A stretch of 64,000 nt of DNA from Nitratireductor aquibiodomus NL21 = JCM 21793 (GCF_000615975.1 NZ_BAMP01000004.1:1-64000), one strand, 5' to 3'. Counted from the first letter of the stretch, positions 49,317 to 58,647 are shown. Notes: a model not told the origin generated them from the sequence alone. Program-made: numbers and translations.

Positions 49317-50857
49317 ATGGCCAAGCGCATGAACGAAAAAGAAGAGCAGAAGATCATCAAGCTCGCCATTCTTGCCGTGGGCGGGCAGGGCGGCGGTGTT
49401 CTCACCAACTGGATCACCGATGTGGCCGAGCGCAACGGCTACCTTGCACAGGCAACATCCGTTGCGGGCGTGGCACAGCGTACCGGGGCGACGATCTACT
49501 ATGTGGAGATGTGTCAGGATACCGGTCGCCGGCCGGTTTTCTCGCTGGCGCCGGCGCAGGGCGACATCGACATTCTGATTGCCGCCGAGCTCATGGAGGC
49601 GGGGCGTGCGGTGATGCGCGGCTTCGTGACACCCGACCGCACGACGCTGATTGCCTCGGCGCACCGCATCGCGGCCGTTTCGGAGAAGATCGAGCCCGGT
49701 GACGGGCGCGCGGATTCGCCCACCGTTCACCGGAATGCGCGCGAAGCGGCGAACCGCTATATCTGTTTCGACATGGAAAAGGTGGCTGTCGAAGCCGGCT
49801 CTGTGATCTCATCGAGCCTGTTTGGCGCACTCGCGGGCTCGGGCGCGCTGCCATTTCCGCGTGAAAGCTACGAGGAAACCATCGAGGCTTCCGGGCGCGG
49901 GGTGAAGGCGAGCCTCGCGGCATTCGGCAGGGCGTTCGAGCTCACGGTTTCCGGTGAGCGCGTGGAAGAGGTGCGTGCCAATGCAGCGCCGGCTTCAAGG
50001 CAGATCGCGGTGGAGGGGCCGGAACGACTTGTGGCGCGGTGGAACGCATTGGCCGCCCGCGCGGAGGCCTATCCCGAACCGGTGAGAGCCATGGCGCTCG
50101 CGGGGCTGCGCAAGGTGGTCGACTATCAGGACCTCGCCTATGGCGCGGAATATCTCGACCGGCTCGAGAGTGCGCTGGCGCTGGACAGCGCAGAAAAGGG
50201 CCATGCCCTGGGAGAGGCAGCGGCCAAGCATGTGGCCAACGCCATGTGCTATGACGACATTCTGCGCGTTGCCGATCTGAAAACGCGAACTGCACGCGCT
50301 GAGCGCATCCGCAAGGAGATGAAGGTCGGCGGGGCCAATGTCCTGCAGGTGACGGAGTTCTTTCACCCGCGCGTGGAAGAATTCTGTGGCACGCTGCCGG
50401 TGGGGCTTGGCCGTTTCATCGAGAACAGGCCGGGGCTTGCGCGCTGGGTCGACCGGCGCATCAATCGCGGCCGGCGTATCCGCACCGACAGCCTGCTCGG
50501 CTTTGGCGCGTTGTGGTTGATCGGCACGCTGCGGCCATGGCGCCGATCGCTGCTGCGTCATCAGGTGGAAGAGGCGCATCTGGAGCGCTGGTATGCGCTG
50601 GCGCTCGACACGGCGCAGCGCGACTATGCGCTGGCAGTGGAAATTCTCAATTGCCGACGGCTCATCAAGGGTTACAGCGACACGCATGTGCGCGCGCACT
50701 CCAAGTTCGACCGGGTGCTATCCGGCCTGACCCTGCTGGAGGGCCGCGATGATGCAGCAGACTGGCTTCGACGGCTGCGTGACGCCGCGCTCAAGGACGA
50801 GAAGGGCGAAATGCTCGATGGGGCGCTCAAGACGGTGGCGACGCTGGAAGCAGCTGA
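49317..50857 (+). CDS. iorB: Indolepyruvate oxidoreductase beta subunit family protein (with DUF6537), 3' end uncertain
   Basis: The partner of IorA. Residues 15-200 are the gamma-type domain (LAILAVGGQGGGVLTNWI, TSVAGVAQRTGATIYYVEM), and the C-terminal part (VADLKTRTARAERIRKEM, EFFHPRVEEFCGTLP) is the DUF6537 extension. Family proteins end near LDGALKTVATL, at about residue 510. Here the literal frame stays open to 51320, 263 bases into argG, which is not plausible. A TGA at 50855-50857 in the adjacent frame would end the protein at normal length if one base is missing just upstream, so I place the end there. It starts 10 bases after iorA. Confidence 0.75.
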
Positions 50858-50909
50858 GCACATTTGCGTGGGGGGCGGGGCCATGCCGGAAACGGCGTGG
50901 CCTCTTTCG

Positions 50910-50957
50910 TTTGCAGGCACTGGAATTTGCAGGCACGGGCATTTGCGGGGACTGGTC
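50910..50957. repeat. Three imperfect 16-bp tandem repeats upstream of argG
   Basis: TTTGCAGGCACTGGAA, TTTGCAGGCACGGGCA and TTTGCGGGGACTGGTC follow one another exactly. They lie between the presumed iorB end and the argG start and could belong to the argG leader. Confidence 0.7.
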
Positions 50958-51057
50958 TTGCCCGCGCCGCCATTCCTGATATTAGTCGCCTCGACTTCCA
51001 AGGCTCCGGCGTGCGGAGCCGGCCGGCCATGCCGTACCTCTCATACCGGGAAAGACC

Positions 51058-52280
51058 ATGACGAAACTCAAAGACGTGAAAAAGGTCGTGCTTGCCTATT
51101 CGGGCGGCCTCGATACCTCGATCATCCTCAAATGGCTGCAGACGGAGCTCAATGCCGAGGTGGTGACCTTCACTGCCGATCTCGGCCAGGGCGACGAGCT
51201 GGAGCCGGCGCGCAAAAAAGCCGAGATGATGGGCATCAAGGAAATCTACATCGAGGATGTGCGCGAGGAATTCGTGCGCGATTTCGTCTTCCCGATGTTC
51301 CGCGCGAACGCCGTTTATGAGGGCGTCTATCTGCTGGGCACGTCGATTGCCCGACCGCTGATCTCCAAGCGTCTGGTGGAAATCGCTGCCGAGACCGGGG
51401 CTGACGCCATCGCCCACGGCGCGACCGGCAAGGGCAACGACCAGGTGCGTTTCGAGCTTTCGGCCTATGCGCTTAATCCCGACATCAAGGTGATCGCACC
51501 CTGGCGTGACTGGGAGTTCAAATCCCGCACCGACCTGATCAATTTTGCCGAGGCACACCAGATCCCGGTGCCCAAGGACAAGCAGGGCGAGGCGCCTTTC
51601 TCCGTCGATGCGAACCTGTTGCACTCCTCTTCCGAAGGCAAGGTGCTGGAGGACCCGTGGGTGGAGCCGCCGGAATATGTGCATCAACGCAGCGTTTCGC
51701 CAATGGATGCGCCCGACGAGCCGACCGAGATCACCATCTCCTTCAAGGCGGGCGACGCCGTTGCCATCAATGGTGAGGCGCTTTCGCCGGCAACGCTGCT
51801 CAAGGCGCTGAACGATCTTGGCCGCGACAATGGCATTGGCCGCCTCGACCTCGTGGAAAACCGCTTCGTGGGCATGAAGTCGCGCGGTGTCTATGAGACG
51901 CCCGGCGGTACCATTCTGCTTGCGGCGCACCGGGCGATGGAGTCCGTCACGCTCGATCGCGGTGCTGCTCATCTCAAGGATGAGCTGATGCCGCGCTATG
52001 CGGAGCTGATATACAATGGCTTCTGGTTCTCGCCGGAACGCGAGATGCTGCAGGCCGCCATCGACAAGAGCAGGAAGACGTGGAAGGCGAAGTGCGCCTG
52101 AAACTCTACAAGGGCAATGTGATCGTGACCGGCCGCAAGTCCGACAAGTCGCTTTATTCTGATGCACTGGTTACCTTCGAGGACGATCAGGGTGCCTATG
52201 ATCAGAAGGATGCAGCCGGCTTCATCAAACTGAATGCCTTGCGCCTGCGTACGCTGGCGGCGCGCCGGCGGGGCCGCTGA
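51058..52280 (+). CDS. argG: Argininosuccinate synthase, frameshifted near the C-terminus
   Basis: ArgG joins citrulline and aspartate using ATP. The P-loop [18 protein letters not shown] is near the N-terminus, followed by [13 protein letters not shown]. The first frame turns to TWKAKCA and stops; the correct end ([18 protein letters not shown] to [15 protein letters not shown]) is in the next frame. The break is at about 52071, where agcaggaa should be agccaggaa ([11 protein letters not shown]). Repaired length is 407 residues, as expected. It ends at a strong terminator. Confidence 0.94.
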
Positions 52281-52304
52281 TCGATACAGCATTCTGATAG
52301 TGAG

Positions 52305-52330
52305 AAAGCCGGCTGTGATGCCGGCTTTTT
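52305..52330 (+). terminator. Rho-independent terminator of argG
   Basis: Perfect 9-bp stem AAAGCCGGC / GCCGGCTTT with a 6-base loop and a following T run, 25 bases after the argG stop. Confidence 0.9.
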
Positions 52331-52401
52331 TGTGTGTTGAGCTGCAGGCGCAGGGTTTGGCGTCTGCCGGCCCTTCGCTATGGCTCCGGGCGTTCGTCGC
52401 T

Positions 52402-52427
52402 CAAAAAGCCAAATCGTTGGCTTTTTG
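52402..52427. terminator. Second, bidirectional hairpin between argG and mltB
   Basis: CAAAAAGCCAA and TTGGCTTTTTG pair perfectly around ATCG. The A and T runs make it suitable as a terminator on either strand; it lies 21 bases past the mltB stop. Confidence 0.75.
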
Positions 52428-52447
52428 CCCGCTACGCGGGACGCTCC

Positions 52448-53263
52448 TCACCCATCGATTTCCCTGGCCATGATAGCGATGGCCTGCTGGTAGACGCTCG
52501 CCGCGTTCCAGCCCTGAATGGCGCGGAAGTTCGGCTGCCCCGGCTGATAGCCGGCACCGCGCTGCCAGCCATGGGCGCGCAGGAAGTTTGCGGTTGAGGC
52601 AAGCGCATCGGCCTGCGAACGGATCATGTCGACCCGGCCGTTGCCGTCGCCATCGACGCCATATTTCAGAGCGTTGCCCGGCAGGAACTGGGTCTGGCCG
52701 ATCTCGCCATGGGCTGCGCCCCTGGCATTGGGATCAAGCATGCCGCGATCCACCATTGTCAGCGCGCCGTAGAGGTGGCCGGTGAAGAACTCCGAGCGAC
52801 GACAGTCATAGGCGAGTGTGGCAACAGCCGAGACGATGTTCTGATTGCCGAGGAAGCCGCCAAAGCCCGTCTCCATGCCCCAGATGGCGATCAGCGGACC
52901 GGCAGGTACACCGTAGCGCTTCTCGATGTTTGCGAAGAGACGCGCATACTTCTTCTTCATTCCCTTGCCGCGCGAAATGATCGCGTTCGAGCCCCGCTTC
53001 TGCATGAACGAATTCAGCGACAGCTTGAAGCTCTTCTGGCCACGGTCGGCGGCAATCGTCTTGCTGGCATAGCTGGTTCTGGCCAGCGCGTTCAATCCGC
53101 GCTTACCAATGCCGCGTGATGCCGCTTCCTGGCTGAACTGTGCCTTCCAGGCTTCAAATCCCCCGGCGTTGTTTCCACACTGCGCGGCGGAGGCCTGCCC
53201 CGCCATGAGAAGTGAGGCACAAACCGAAGCGGTCAGGACCACCGCTCTTCCCCCGAAAGCCAT
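52448..53263 (-). CDS. mltB: Lytic murein transglycosylase, MltB family
   Basis: A 271-residue secreted lytic transglycosylase. The signal peptide is AVVLTASVCASLLMAG with cleavage after ASA (residues 1-26), so it acts in the periplasm. The catalytic Glu is in IWGMETGFGGFLGN near residue 150, followed by the conserved GEIGQTQFLPGNALKYGVDG. The short form lacks the C-terminal peptidoglycan-binding domain found in some homologues. It converges with argG. Confidence 0.93.
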   Translation of the reverse strand: MAFGGRAVVLTASVCASLLMAGQASAAQCGNNAGGFEAWKAQFSQEAASRGIGKRGLNALARTSYASKTIAADRGQKSFKLSLNSFMQKRGSNAIISRGKGMKKKYARLFANIEKRYGVPAGPLIAIWGMETGFGGFLGNQNIVSAVATLAYDCRRSEFFTGHLYGALTMVDRGMLDPNARGAAHGEIGQTQFLPGNALKYGVDGDGNGRVDMIRSQADALASTANFLRAHGWQRGAGYQPGQPNFRAIQGWNAASVYQQAIAIMAREIDG

Positions 53264-53476
53264 GTTGCTCTCCTTAAGATAAATGATGGCTAGATAATGT
53301 GATGCTGGCAGCGATTACACAACATTTCGGTGGCCGCAAGCGTTGAGTTTCCTAGCATAGCGGTCATTACCGAACCGTTTCGCGGGCCGGATTGCTCCAT
53401 TTCCGCTTATTTGTCGCGGAACCGATCGCGGTCCGCTCCGTTTGATGCCCCAGTTGAAACCGACTGGAGATGAGTC

Positions 53477-54100
53477 ATGAACAAGGTGTTTCTCAAGGGC
53501 GCTGCCGCCGGTGTGGCGTTGCTGGCTTTCGCTGGTGTGGCAGGTGCAGAAGTGCTTGCACGGGCGACCGCAGATCTGAACATTCGCTCGGGCCCGGGGC
53601 CGCAATATCCGGTTGTCGGGGTGATCAGGGTCGATGAAGAGGCCGCCATTGAAGGTTGCCGGGAAGGCAGCAAATGGTGTGCCGTCAATCATGCCGGCGT
53701 GAATGGCTGGGCTTATTCGGACTATCTGACGGCACCTTTCGATGGCGCCGGGGAGTATGTGGTGGTGACCGACCGCCCGGCTGAGGCGCTGCCTCCGGTT
53801 TCCTATGAAGCCACGTCGAGTGTCGAAATCGAGCCGGTTCATGGTGAGCTGATCGGCCGCAAGACCGCTCTCGGCACGGTGGAACCCATCGCTCCTCCGC
53901 CCGCGGAGGTCACAACCTATATCCAGACCAACCGGGTGGAACCCGTTTATCTGGAGGGTGAAGCCGTCGTTGGCGCCGTTGTTCCCGAAACTGTCGAGGT
54001 CCGCGAGATTCCCGACTACGACTACCGCTATGTCTATGTGAACCAACAGCCGGTTCTGATCGAACCCGAGACACGGCGCATCGTTTATGTTCTGCGATGA
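53477..54100 (+). CDS. Secreted SH3 domain / DUF1236 protein
   Basis: A 207-residue protein with a signal peptide (GAAAGVALLAFAGVAGAE, residues 8-25), a bacterial SH3 domain at about residues 28-85 (ARATADLNIRSGPGPQYPVV, NGWAYSDYL), a Pro/Glu-rich linker and a C-terminal DUF1236 segment (VYVNQQPVLIEPETRRIVYVL). The domain pair is common in rhizobia; such proteins are thought to bind cell-wall material, but no function is established. GGAGATGAG lies just before the ATG. Confidence 0.88.
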   Translation: MNKVFLKGAAAGVALLAFAGVAGAEVLARATADLNIRSGPGPQYPVVGVIRVDEEAAIEGCREGSKWCAVNHAGVNGWAYSDYLTAPFDGAGEYVVVTDRPAEALPPVSYEATSSVEIEPVHGELIGRKTALGTVEPIAPPPAEVTTYIQTNRVEPVYLEGEAVVGAVVPETVEVREIPDYDYRYVYVNQQPVLIEPETRRIVYVLR

Positions 54101-54365
54101 CACTTTAACGCCGGGCTTGAGCTGACGGTACAATGTTCAGCACCGATGATCGAACGCTGTGGCGATGGTCTCGCCGCAGCGTTTTTTGATGATCTCTTCG
54201 CAACGGCTTGACAGCAGCGAACAACGAAGGCACTTTTCCTCATATTATTAGCTGGCTAATTATGAAGTTGGAAACGGACTACCGGAAATTTTTCAGACAA
54301 AGATACTCGCCTGCGCGAGAGCGCTTGCAGGCCCATGCGCAATATCGCAACAACAGGACTCTACC

Positions 54366-54758
54366 GTGATAACACCACAGTCCGGACGAGCGCGCGCTCA
54401 TCCATTCGCGGCGGTCGCGACTGCCTTCGTCATTTCATCATTTCCCTATACCGCGGATGCGCGGCATTTCAATGATCAGCCTGTCGGCCCTGAAACGGCT
54501 GCGATGCAGCAATCGCCGTCGGCCCGGATGCCGCTTCCGCCGGAAGACATTGTGCCGCGCCATCATGCTTACCGACAGTCTGAACCTGGCATGGCAGCCG
54601 GGCAGCAGGTCGCATCCAGTTGGGTGATAATCTGGCTCGCGGCGCGATACTATCCCGGTTTTTGCGAGGATCTGCCAACGCATCTTCTGGAGATGTGCGG
54701 CGAGGAAAAGCGAAAGGCGGAGCTGGAGAAACGCCGGCAGCCGACAGACGGAAACTGA
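54366..54758 (+). CDS. Hypothetical protein, possibly secreted
   Basis: A possible 130-residue protein that I do not recognise. It starts with a GTG, has a short hydrophobic stretch (FAAVATAFVISSFPYTADA, residues 14-32) that could be a signal peptide, and a second one (SWVIIWLAARYYPGF) near residue 85, with two cysteines (FCEDLPTHLLEMC) close behind. The end is charged. There is no clear ribosome binding site (AACAGGACTC upstream). It may be a real lineage-specific gene or a chance ORF. Confidence 0.4.
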   Translation: MITPQSGRARAHPFAAVATAFVISSFPYTADARHFNDQPVGPETAAMQQSPSARMPLPPEDIVPRHHAYRQSEPGMAAGQQVASSWVIIWLAARYYPGFCEDLPTHLLEMCGEEKRKAELEKRRQPTDGN

Positions 54759-55076
54759 GCCACTTTGTGCCGCGCAGGCGCGTTCTTTTGACTGGGCTCA
54801 ATCTCACGATCTGACGCGCTTTGCGTAGCCGAAGCCATGCTCTCCTTGACTCTAGAGACGATTTCCTGTCTACAGGCGCAGAATTTCCGCGACGAGTGAC
54901 AACTCCGAGCAGCCGACCAGGGCGCCTTTCAGCGGAAAGTGACGATCCTGGAGGTCAACACCCGGCAGCGCGATGCGCCCCCGGGTGCTTTTCGGCTTTG
55001 CGCGATGTTTGAAGCTCAGGCGCGGATGCATTACCTCTCGCATGAACACGAATGATGCGAGACATGAGGAACGCGG
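54759..55076. other. 318-base region upstream of ffh without a recognised gene
   Basis: No coding signal I can support. The region must contain the ffh promoter. A minus-strand open frame passes through but is the tail of a long antisense shadow of ffh. Confidence 0.5.
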
Positions 55077-56645
55077 ATGTTTGAATCGCTTCAGGAACGC
55101 CTTGGTTCCATCCTGAATGGCCTGACGGGCCGCGGTGCGCTGTCGGAGGCGGATGTCTCTGCGGCCCTGCGCGAGGTGCGCCGTGCGCTGATCGAGGCGG
55201 ATGTGGCGCTCGATGTGGTGCGTTCCTTCACGGACCGTGTGCGCGAAAAGGCCGTCGGTGCCGAGGTTCTGAAATCCATTAAGCCCGGCCAGATGGTCGT
55301 CAAGATCGTCCACGACGAGCTTGTCGAGATGCTGGGCACCGAGGGCGAGACCATCGACCTCAACGCGCCGGCCCCCGTCGTCATCATGATGGTGGGTCTG
55401 CAGGGCTCTGGTAAGACCACCACGACCGGCAAGATCGCCAAGCGCCTGACCGAGAAGCAGGGCAAGAAGGTTCTGATGGCGTCGCTCGATACGCGCCGCC
55501 CCGCCGCCCAGGAACAGCTCAAGCAGATCGGTGAGCAGACCGGTGTCGCCACGCTGCCGATCATTGCCGGCCAGACGCCGGTTGAGATCGCCAAGCGCGC
55601 CACGCAGGCGGCCCGCCTCGGCGGCCATGATGTGGTGATCCTCGATACGGCAGGCCGTACGCATATCGACGAGCCGCTGATGGTCGAGATGTCGGACATC
55701 AAGAGCGCGTCGAACCCGCACGAGATTCTGCTCGTGGCCGACTCGCTCACCGGTCAGGACGCCGTCAATCTCGCCAACAACTTCAACGACCGCGTCGGTA
55801 TTACCGGCCTCGTTCTGACCCGTATGGATGGTGACGGGCGCGGCGGTGCGGCGCTTTCCATGCGTGCCGTTACCGGCAAGCCGATCAAGCTGATCGGTGT
55901 TGGCGAAAAGATGGACGCGCTCGAGGAGTTTTATCCCAAGCGCATTGCCGACCGTATTCTGGGCATGGGCGATATCGTTTCGCTGGTCGAGAAGGCCTCC
56001 GAGACCATCGACGCGGAAAAGGCCGCGGCGATGGCCAAGAAGATGCAGGCCGGCAAGTTCGACCTGAACGATCTCGCCGAGCAGCTGCGCCAGATGCAGA
56101 ACATGGGTGGCATGGGCGGTATCATGGGCATGATGCCGGGCATGGGCAAGATGAAGGACCAGATGGCTGCCGCCGGTCTCGACGACAAGATGTTCGGTCG
56201 CCAGATCGCCATCATCCAGTCGATGACGCCGAAGGAGCGCGCCAACCCGGAGCTGCTCAAGCACAGCCGCAAGAAGCGCATTGCCGCTGGCTCCGGCACG
56301 GACTCGGCGCAGATCAACAAGCTCCTGAAGATGCACCGCCAGATGGCCGACATGATGAAGGCCATGGGCGGTAAGGGCCGCAAGGGCGGCATGATGCGCG
56401 GCCTCATGGGCGGCATGGCGCAGAAGATGGGCCTCGGTGGCATGCCGGGTGGCCTTGGGGGCGGCATGCCTGATCTGTCCAAGATGGACCCGAAGCAGCT
56501 CGAGGCTCTGCAGAAGCAGGCAGAAGCCGCTGGCCTGGGCGGCGGTCTGCCCAAGGGCGGTTTGCCGAAGAGCCTTCCGGGAATGCCTGGTGGCGGCTTG
56601 CCGGGGCTTCCTGGCGGTCTGCCCGGCCTGCCGAAGAAGAAGTAA
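55077..56645 (+). CDS. ffh: Signal recognition particle protein Ffh
   Basis: A 522-residue SRP54 GTPase that targets inner-membrane proteins co-translationally. The N domain is followed by G1 GLQGSGKTTTTGKIAKRL near residue 108, DTRRPAAQEQLK and DTAGRTHID, and the M domain has MQNMGGMGGIMGMMPGMG. The C-terminal 80 residues are an unusual Gly/Pro/Met-rich tail (GLPGLPGGLPGLPKKK). AGGAACGCGG precedes the ATG. It heads the run ffh, chorismate mutase, GNAT, rpsP. Confidence 0.97.
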   Translation: MFESLQERLGSILNGLTGRGALSEADVSAALREVRRALIEADVALDVVRSFTDRVREKAVGAEVLKSIKPGQMVVKIVHDELVEMLGTEGETIDLNAPAPVVIMMVGLQGSGKTTTTGKIAKRLTEKQGKKVLMASLDTRRPAAQEQLKQIGEQTGVATLPIIAGQTPVEIAKRATQAARLGGHDVVILDTAGRTHIDEPLMVEMSDIKSASNPHEILLVADSLTGQDAVNLANNFNDRVGITGLVLTRMDGDGRGGAALSMRAVTGKPIKLIGVGEKMDALEEFYPKRIADRILGMGDIVSLVEKASETIDAEKAAAMAKKMQAGKFDLNDLAEQLRQMQNMGGMGGIMGMMPGMGKMKDQMAAAGLDDKMFGRQIAIIQSMTPKERANPELLKHSRKKRIAAGSGTDSAQINKLLKMHRQMADMMKAMGGKGRKGGMMRGLMGGMAQKMGLGGMPGGLGGGMPDLSKMDPKQLEALQKQAEAAGLGGGLPKGGLPKSLPGMPGGGLPGLPGGLPGLPKKK

Positions 56646-56654
56646 GGGAAGCCG

Positions 56655-56987
56655 ATGAGCGACAACACGGATCAGGCCAGGGCAAAGCTTCTCGAGCTGC
56701 GCGCCTCCATCGACAATATCGATGCTGCACTCGTGCACATGCTGGCGGAGCGTTTCCGCTGCACCAAGGCGGTCGGTCATCTCAAGGCCGTTCATGATCT
56801 GCCTCCGGCCGATCCTGCGCGCGAGGAGCGCCAGATTGCGCGCCTGCGCCGTCTCGCCGACGATGCAAATCTCGACCCGGATTTCGCCGAGAAGTTTCTC
56901 AATTTCATTATCCGCGAAGTGATCCGTCATCACGAGGCGATTGCCGAGGAGCACGGCAACGGCTCCAAGACCGGCGAGAAGGCCTGA
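56655..56987 (+). CDS. Chorismate mutase, AroQ type
   Basis: A 110-residue all-helical chorismate mutase that converts chorismate to prephenate for Phe/Tyr synthesis. The core reads LRASIDNIDAALVHMLAERF, with the catalytic Arg in the first helix, then KAVGHLKAVHDLPPADPARE. It is a monofunctional enzyme without a signal peptide. It lies nine bases after ffh, a common position in rhizobia. Confidence 0.92.
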   Translation: MSDNTDQARAKLLELRASIDNIDAALVHMLAERFRCTKAVGHLKAVHDLPPADPAREERQIARLRRLADDANLDPDFAEKFLNFIIREVIRHHEAIAEEHGNGSKTGEKA

Positions 56988-56989
56988 GC

Positions 56990-57493
56990 ATGACACCGGT
57001 CCTCGAAAGCGAGCGCCTCATTCTGCGCGGCTGGCAGCGGGAAGACTTTCCCGCCTATGCAGCCTTTTGCGCGGATGCGAAACGCACGCTTCATACCGGC
57101 GGACAGAAGGACGCCTTCCAGGCATGGACCGCTTTCTCGTCCATGGTTGGCGCATGGGCGCTCAATGGCTACGGCATGTTCGCCGTCGAGCCGAAAGACG
57201 CTGATGCAGTGGCCGGTTTCGTTGGTCTCTGGCATCCGCCGGCGATTGATGAGCCGGAGCTTGCCTGGAGCCTCTATGAGGGGTTTGAGGGTAGGGGCTA
57301 CGCGGTGGAGGCAGCACGCCGCGTGCAGGTCTGGGCAGCCGAAGACCTGAAACTGCCGCCGCTTATGAGCTTCGTCCACCCGGACAATCTGGCCTCACAG
57401 GCCGTTGCAAAGAGGCTGGGTGCCGAGCCCATGTCTCCCACTGAACTGCGCGGCGAGCCGCGCCTGAGATTCCGGCACGTGTTGCCGGCTTGA
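56990..57493 (+). CDS. GNAT acetyltransferase, RimJ/RimL-like
   Basis: A 167-residue GNAT protein of the RimJ/RimL branch. It starts with [16 protein letters not shown], the typical first strand, has [20 protein letters not shown] as the acetyl-CoA-binding motif region, and [17 protein letters not shown] near the end. It lies between the chorismate mutase and rpsP genes, two bases after the former. The substrate is unknown; a ribosomal protein is possible given the neighbourhood (inference). Confidence 0.88.
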   Translation: MTPVLESERLILRGWQREDFPAYAAFCADAKRTLHTGGQKDAFQAWTAFSSMVGAWALNGYGMFAVEPKDADAVAGFVGLWHPPAIDEPELAWSLYEGFEGRGYAVEAARRVQVWAAEDLKLPPLMSFVHPDNLASQAVAKRLGAEPMSPTELRGEPRLRFRHVLPA

Positions 57494-57518
57494 AAGCCAT
57501 TATCGAAAGGAAGAAACC

Positions 57519-57929
57519 ATGGCACTGAAAATTCGTCTGGCCCGTGCGGGCTCCAAGAAGCGTCCTTACTACCACGTCGTCATCGCCGACGTGCGCAGCC
57601 CGCGTGACGGCCGTTTCATCGAGAAGGTCGGCTCCTGGAACCCGATGCTGCCCAAGGATGGCGAGCGCATCGTTCTGAACGAGGAGCGCATCAAGCATTG
57701 GCTTTCCAACGGCGCTCTGCCGACCGACCGCGTTCTGCGCTTCCTCGATGAGGCCGGCATTGCCAAGCGCGATGCGCGGAGCAACCCGAACAAGGCGAAG
57801 CCCGGCAAGAAGGCTCAGGAGCGCCTCGACGCTGCCAAGCAGGCCGAGGAAGATGCAAAGGCTGCTGCCGCCGAAGCTGAAGCCGCTGCCGCCGAGGCAC
57901 CGGCCGAAGAGGCTGCTGCAAGCGAATAA
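57519..57929 (+). CDS. rpsP: 30S ribosomal protein S16
   Basis: A 136-residue S16. The conserved core is [21 protein letters not shown], then [17 protein letters not shown], within the first 80 residues. The rest is an Ala/Glu/Lys-rich tail, as in other rhizobia. GAAAGGAAGAA is a strong ribosome binding site. rimM, trmD and rplS, which usually follow, are not here; a strong terminator and an unrelated gene follow instead. Confidence 0.97.
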   Translation: MALKIRLARAGSKKRPYYHVVIADVRSPRDGRFIEKVGSWNPMLPKDGERIVLNEERIKHWLSNGALPTDRVLRFLDEAGIAKRDARSNPNKAKPGKKAQERLDAAKQAEEDAKAAAAEAEAAAAEAPAEEAAASE

Positions 57930-57952
57930 GCTCTGCAGGCATGTCTATTGAG

Positions 57953-57985
57953 AATGGCGGGCCGAAAGGCCCGCCATTTTTGTTT
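57953..57985 (+). terminator. Strong Rho-independent terminator of rpsP
   Basis: Perfect 11-bp stem AATGGCGGGCC / GGCCCGCCATT with a GAAA loop and a T-rich tail, 24 bases after rpsP. Confidence 0.93.
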
Positions 57986-58080
57986 GGGTTGGCCCTACCC
58001 GGAATAATTGTAATAAAATAAAAAACTCCTTCATACGTGTGCAAGCAGTTGCGAATCATCATCAGCAGGGGTTTTCAGAA

Positions 58081-58509
58081 ATGGGGATTCGAGAACACCC
58101 GCCACCGGGCTGCATCGTCATGGTTGACTACTCTGCAGGTGGCTTCAAGGAACCAGAAATGACGAAGCGGCGACTTGCAGTGATCCTTACTCCCAAGATC
58201 AAGGCTCGCCCTCACCTTTGCACAGTCGTTCCGCTGAGCTTGACGGAGCCGGAAAAGATTATGCCTTATCATCAGCAGATCGACATACCCTTCGAACTGC
58301 CGAAAAGATGGGGAGCTGCTGAGCGTTGGGTTAAGGGCGATATGGTCAATGCCGTTGGCTTTCACCGAGTGGATTTACTCCGTTTAGGCAAGGATGGTGC
58401 CGGAAAGCGCATCTACCAGATGAAATGTCTTCCGGATGATATGTTCAAAACTGTTCGCGCCTGCGCACTGCATGGAATGGGGCTCTCACACTTGACAAAA
58501 TACCTTTAG
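58081..58509 (+). CDS. PemK/MazF-family toxin-like protein without adjacent antitoxin
   Basis: A 142-residue protein of the PemK/MazF family of mRNA interferases. It starts MGIREHPPPGCIVMVDYSAG, followed by KRRLAVILTPKIKARPHL and VVPLSLTEPEKIMPYH, the family core; VKGDMVNAVGFHRVDLLRLG follows. The usual toxin is about 110 residues, so this is the longer PemK-like type often found alone in Hyphomicrobiales. I chose the ATG at 58081; a GTG at 58039 would add 14 residues. No antitoxin ORF is visible upstream. The region before it is AT-rich (taataaaataaaaaac), unlike its neighbours, which suggests acquisition by transfer. Confidence 0.8.
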   Translation: MGIREHPPPGCIVMVDYSAGGFKEPEMTKRRLAVILTPKIKARPHLCTVVPLSLTEPEKIMPYHQQIDIPFELPKRWGAAERWVKGDMVNAVGFHRVDLLRLGKDGAGKRIYQMKCLPDDMFKTVRACALHGMGLSHLTKYL

Positions 58510-58623
58510 AAACCCATCTTCTGGTAGATAGCGGCTCTGCACATGCCATCCGCGTCTAAGACCCTTCCAAGGGCCACTGGTCGAAGCGAGCGAAGGCAAG
58601 CTCCTGATCAGTGTCGATTTTCC

Positions 58624-58647
58624 AAAACTCCGCTTCGGCGGAGTTTT
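58624..58647 (+). terminator. Terminator downstream of the PemK-like gene
   Basis: Perfect 10-bp stem AAAACTCCGC / GCGGAGTTTT with a TTCG loop, 115 bases after the toxin stop. The distance leaves room for a small RNA, but none is recognised. Confidence 0.8.

Noticed and set aside
54870-56996. 708-residue minus-strand open frame
   Set aside because: It lies opposite ffh and the chorismate mutase gene and is His/Leu/Arg-rich with no domain; it is a GC-rich antisense shadow.
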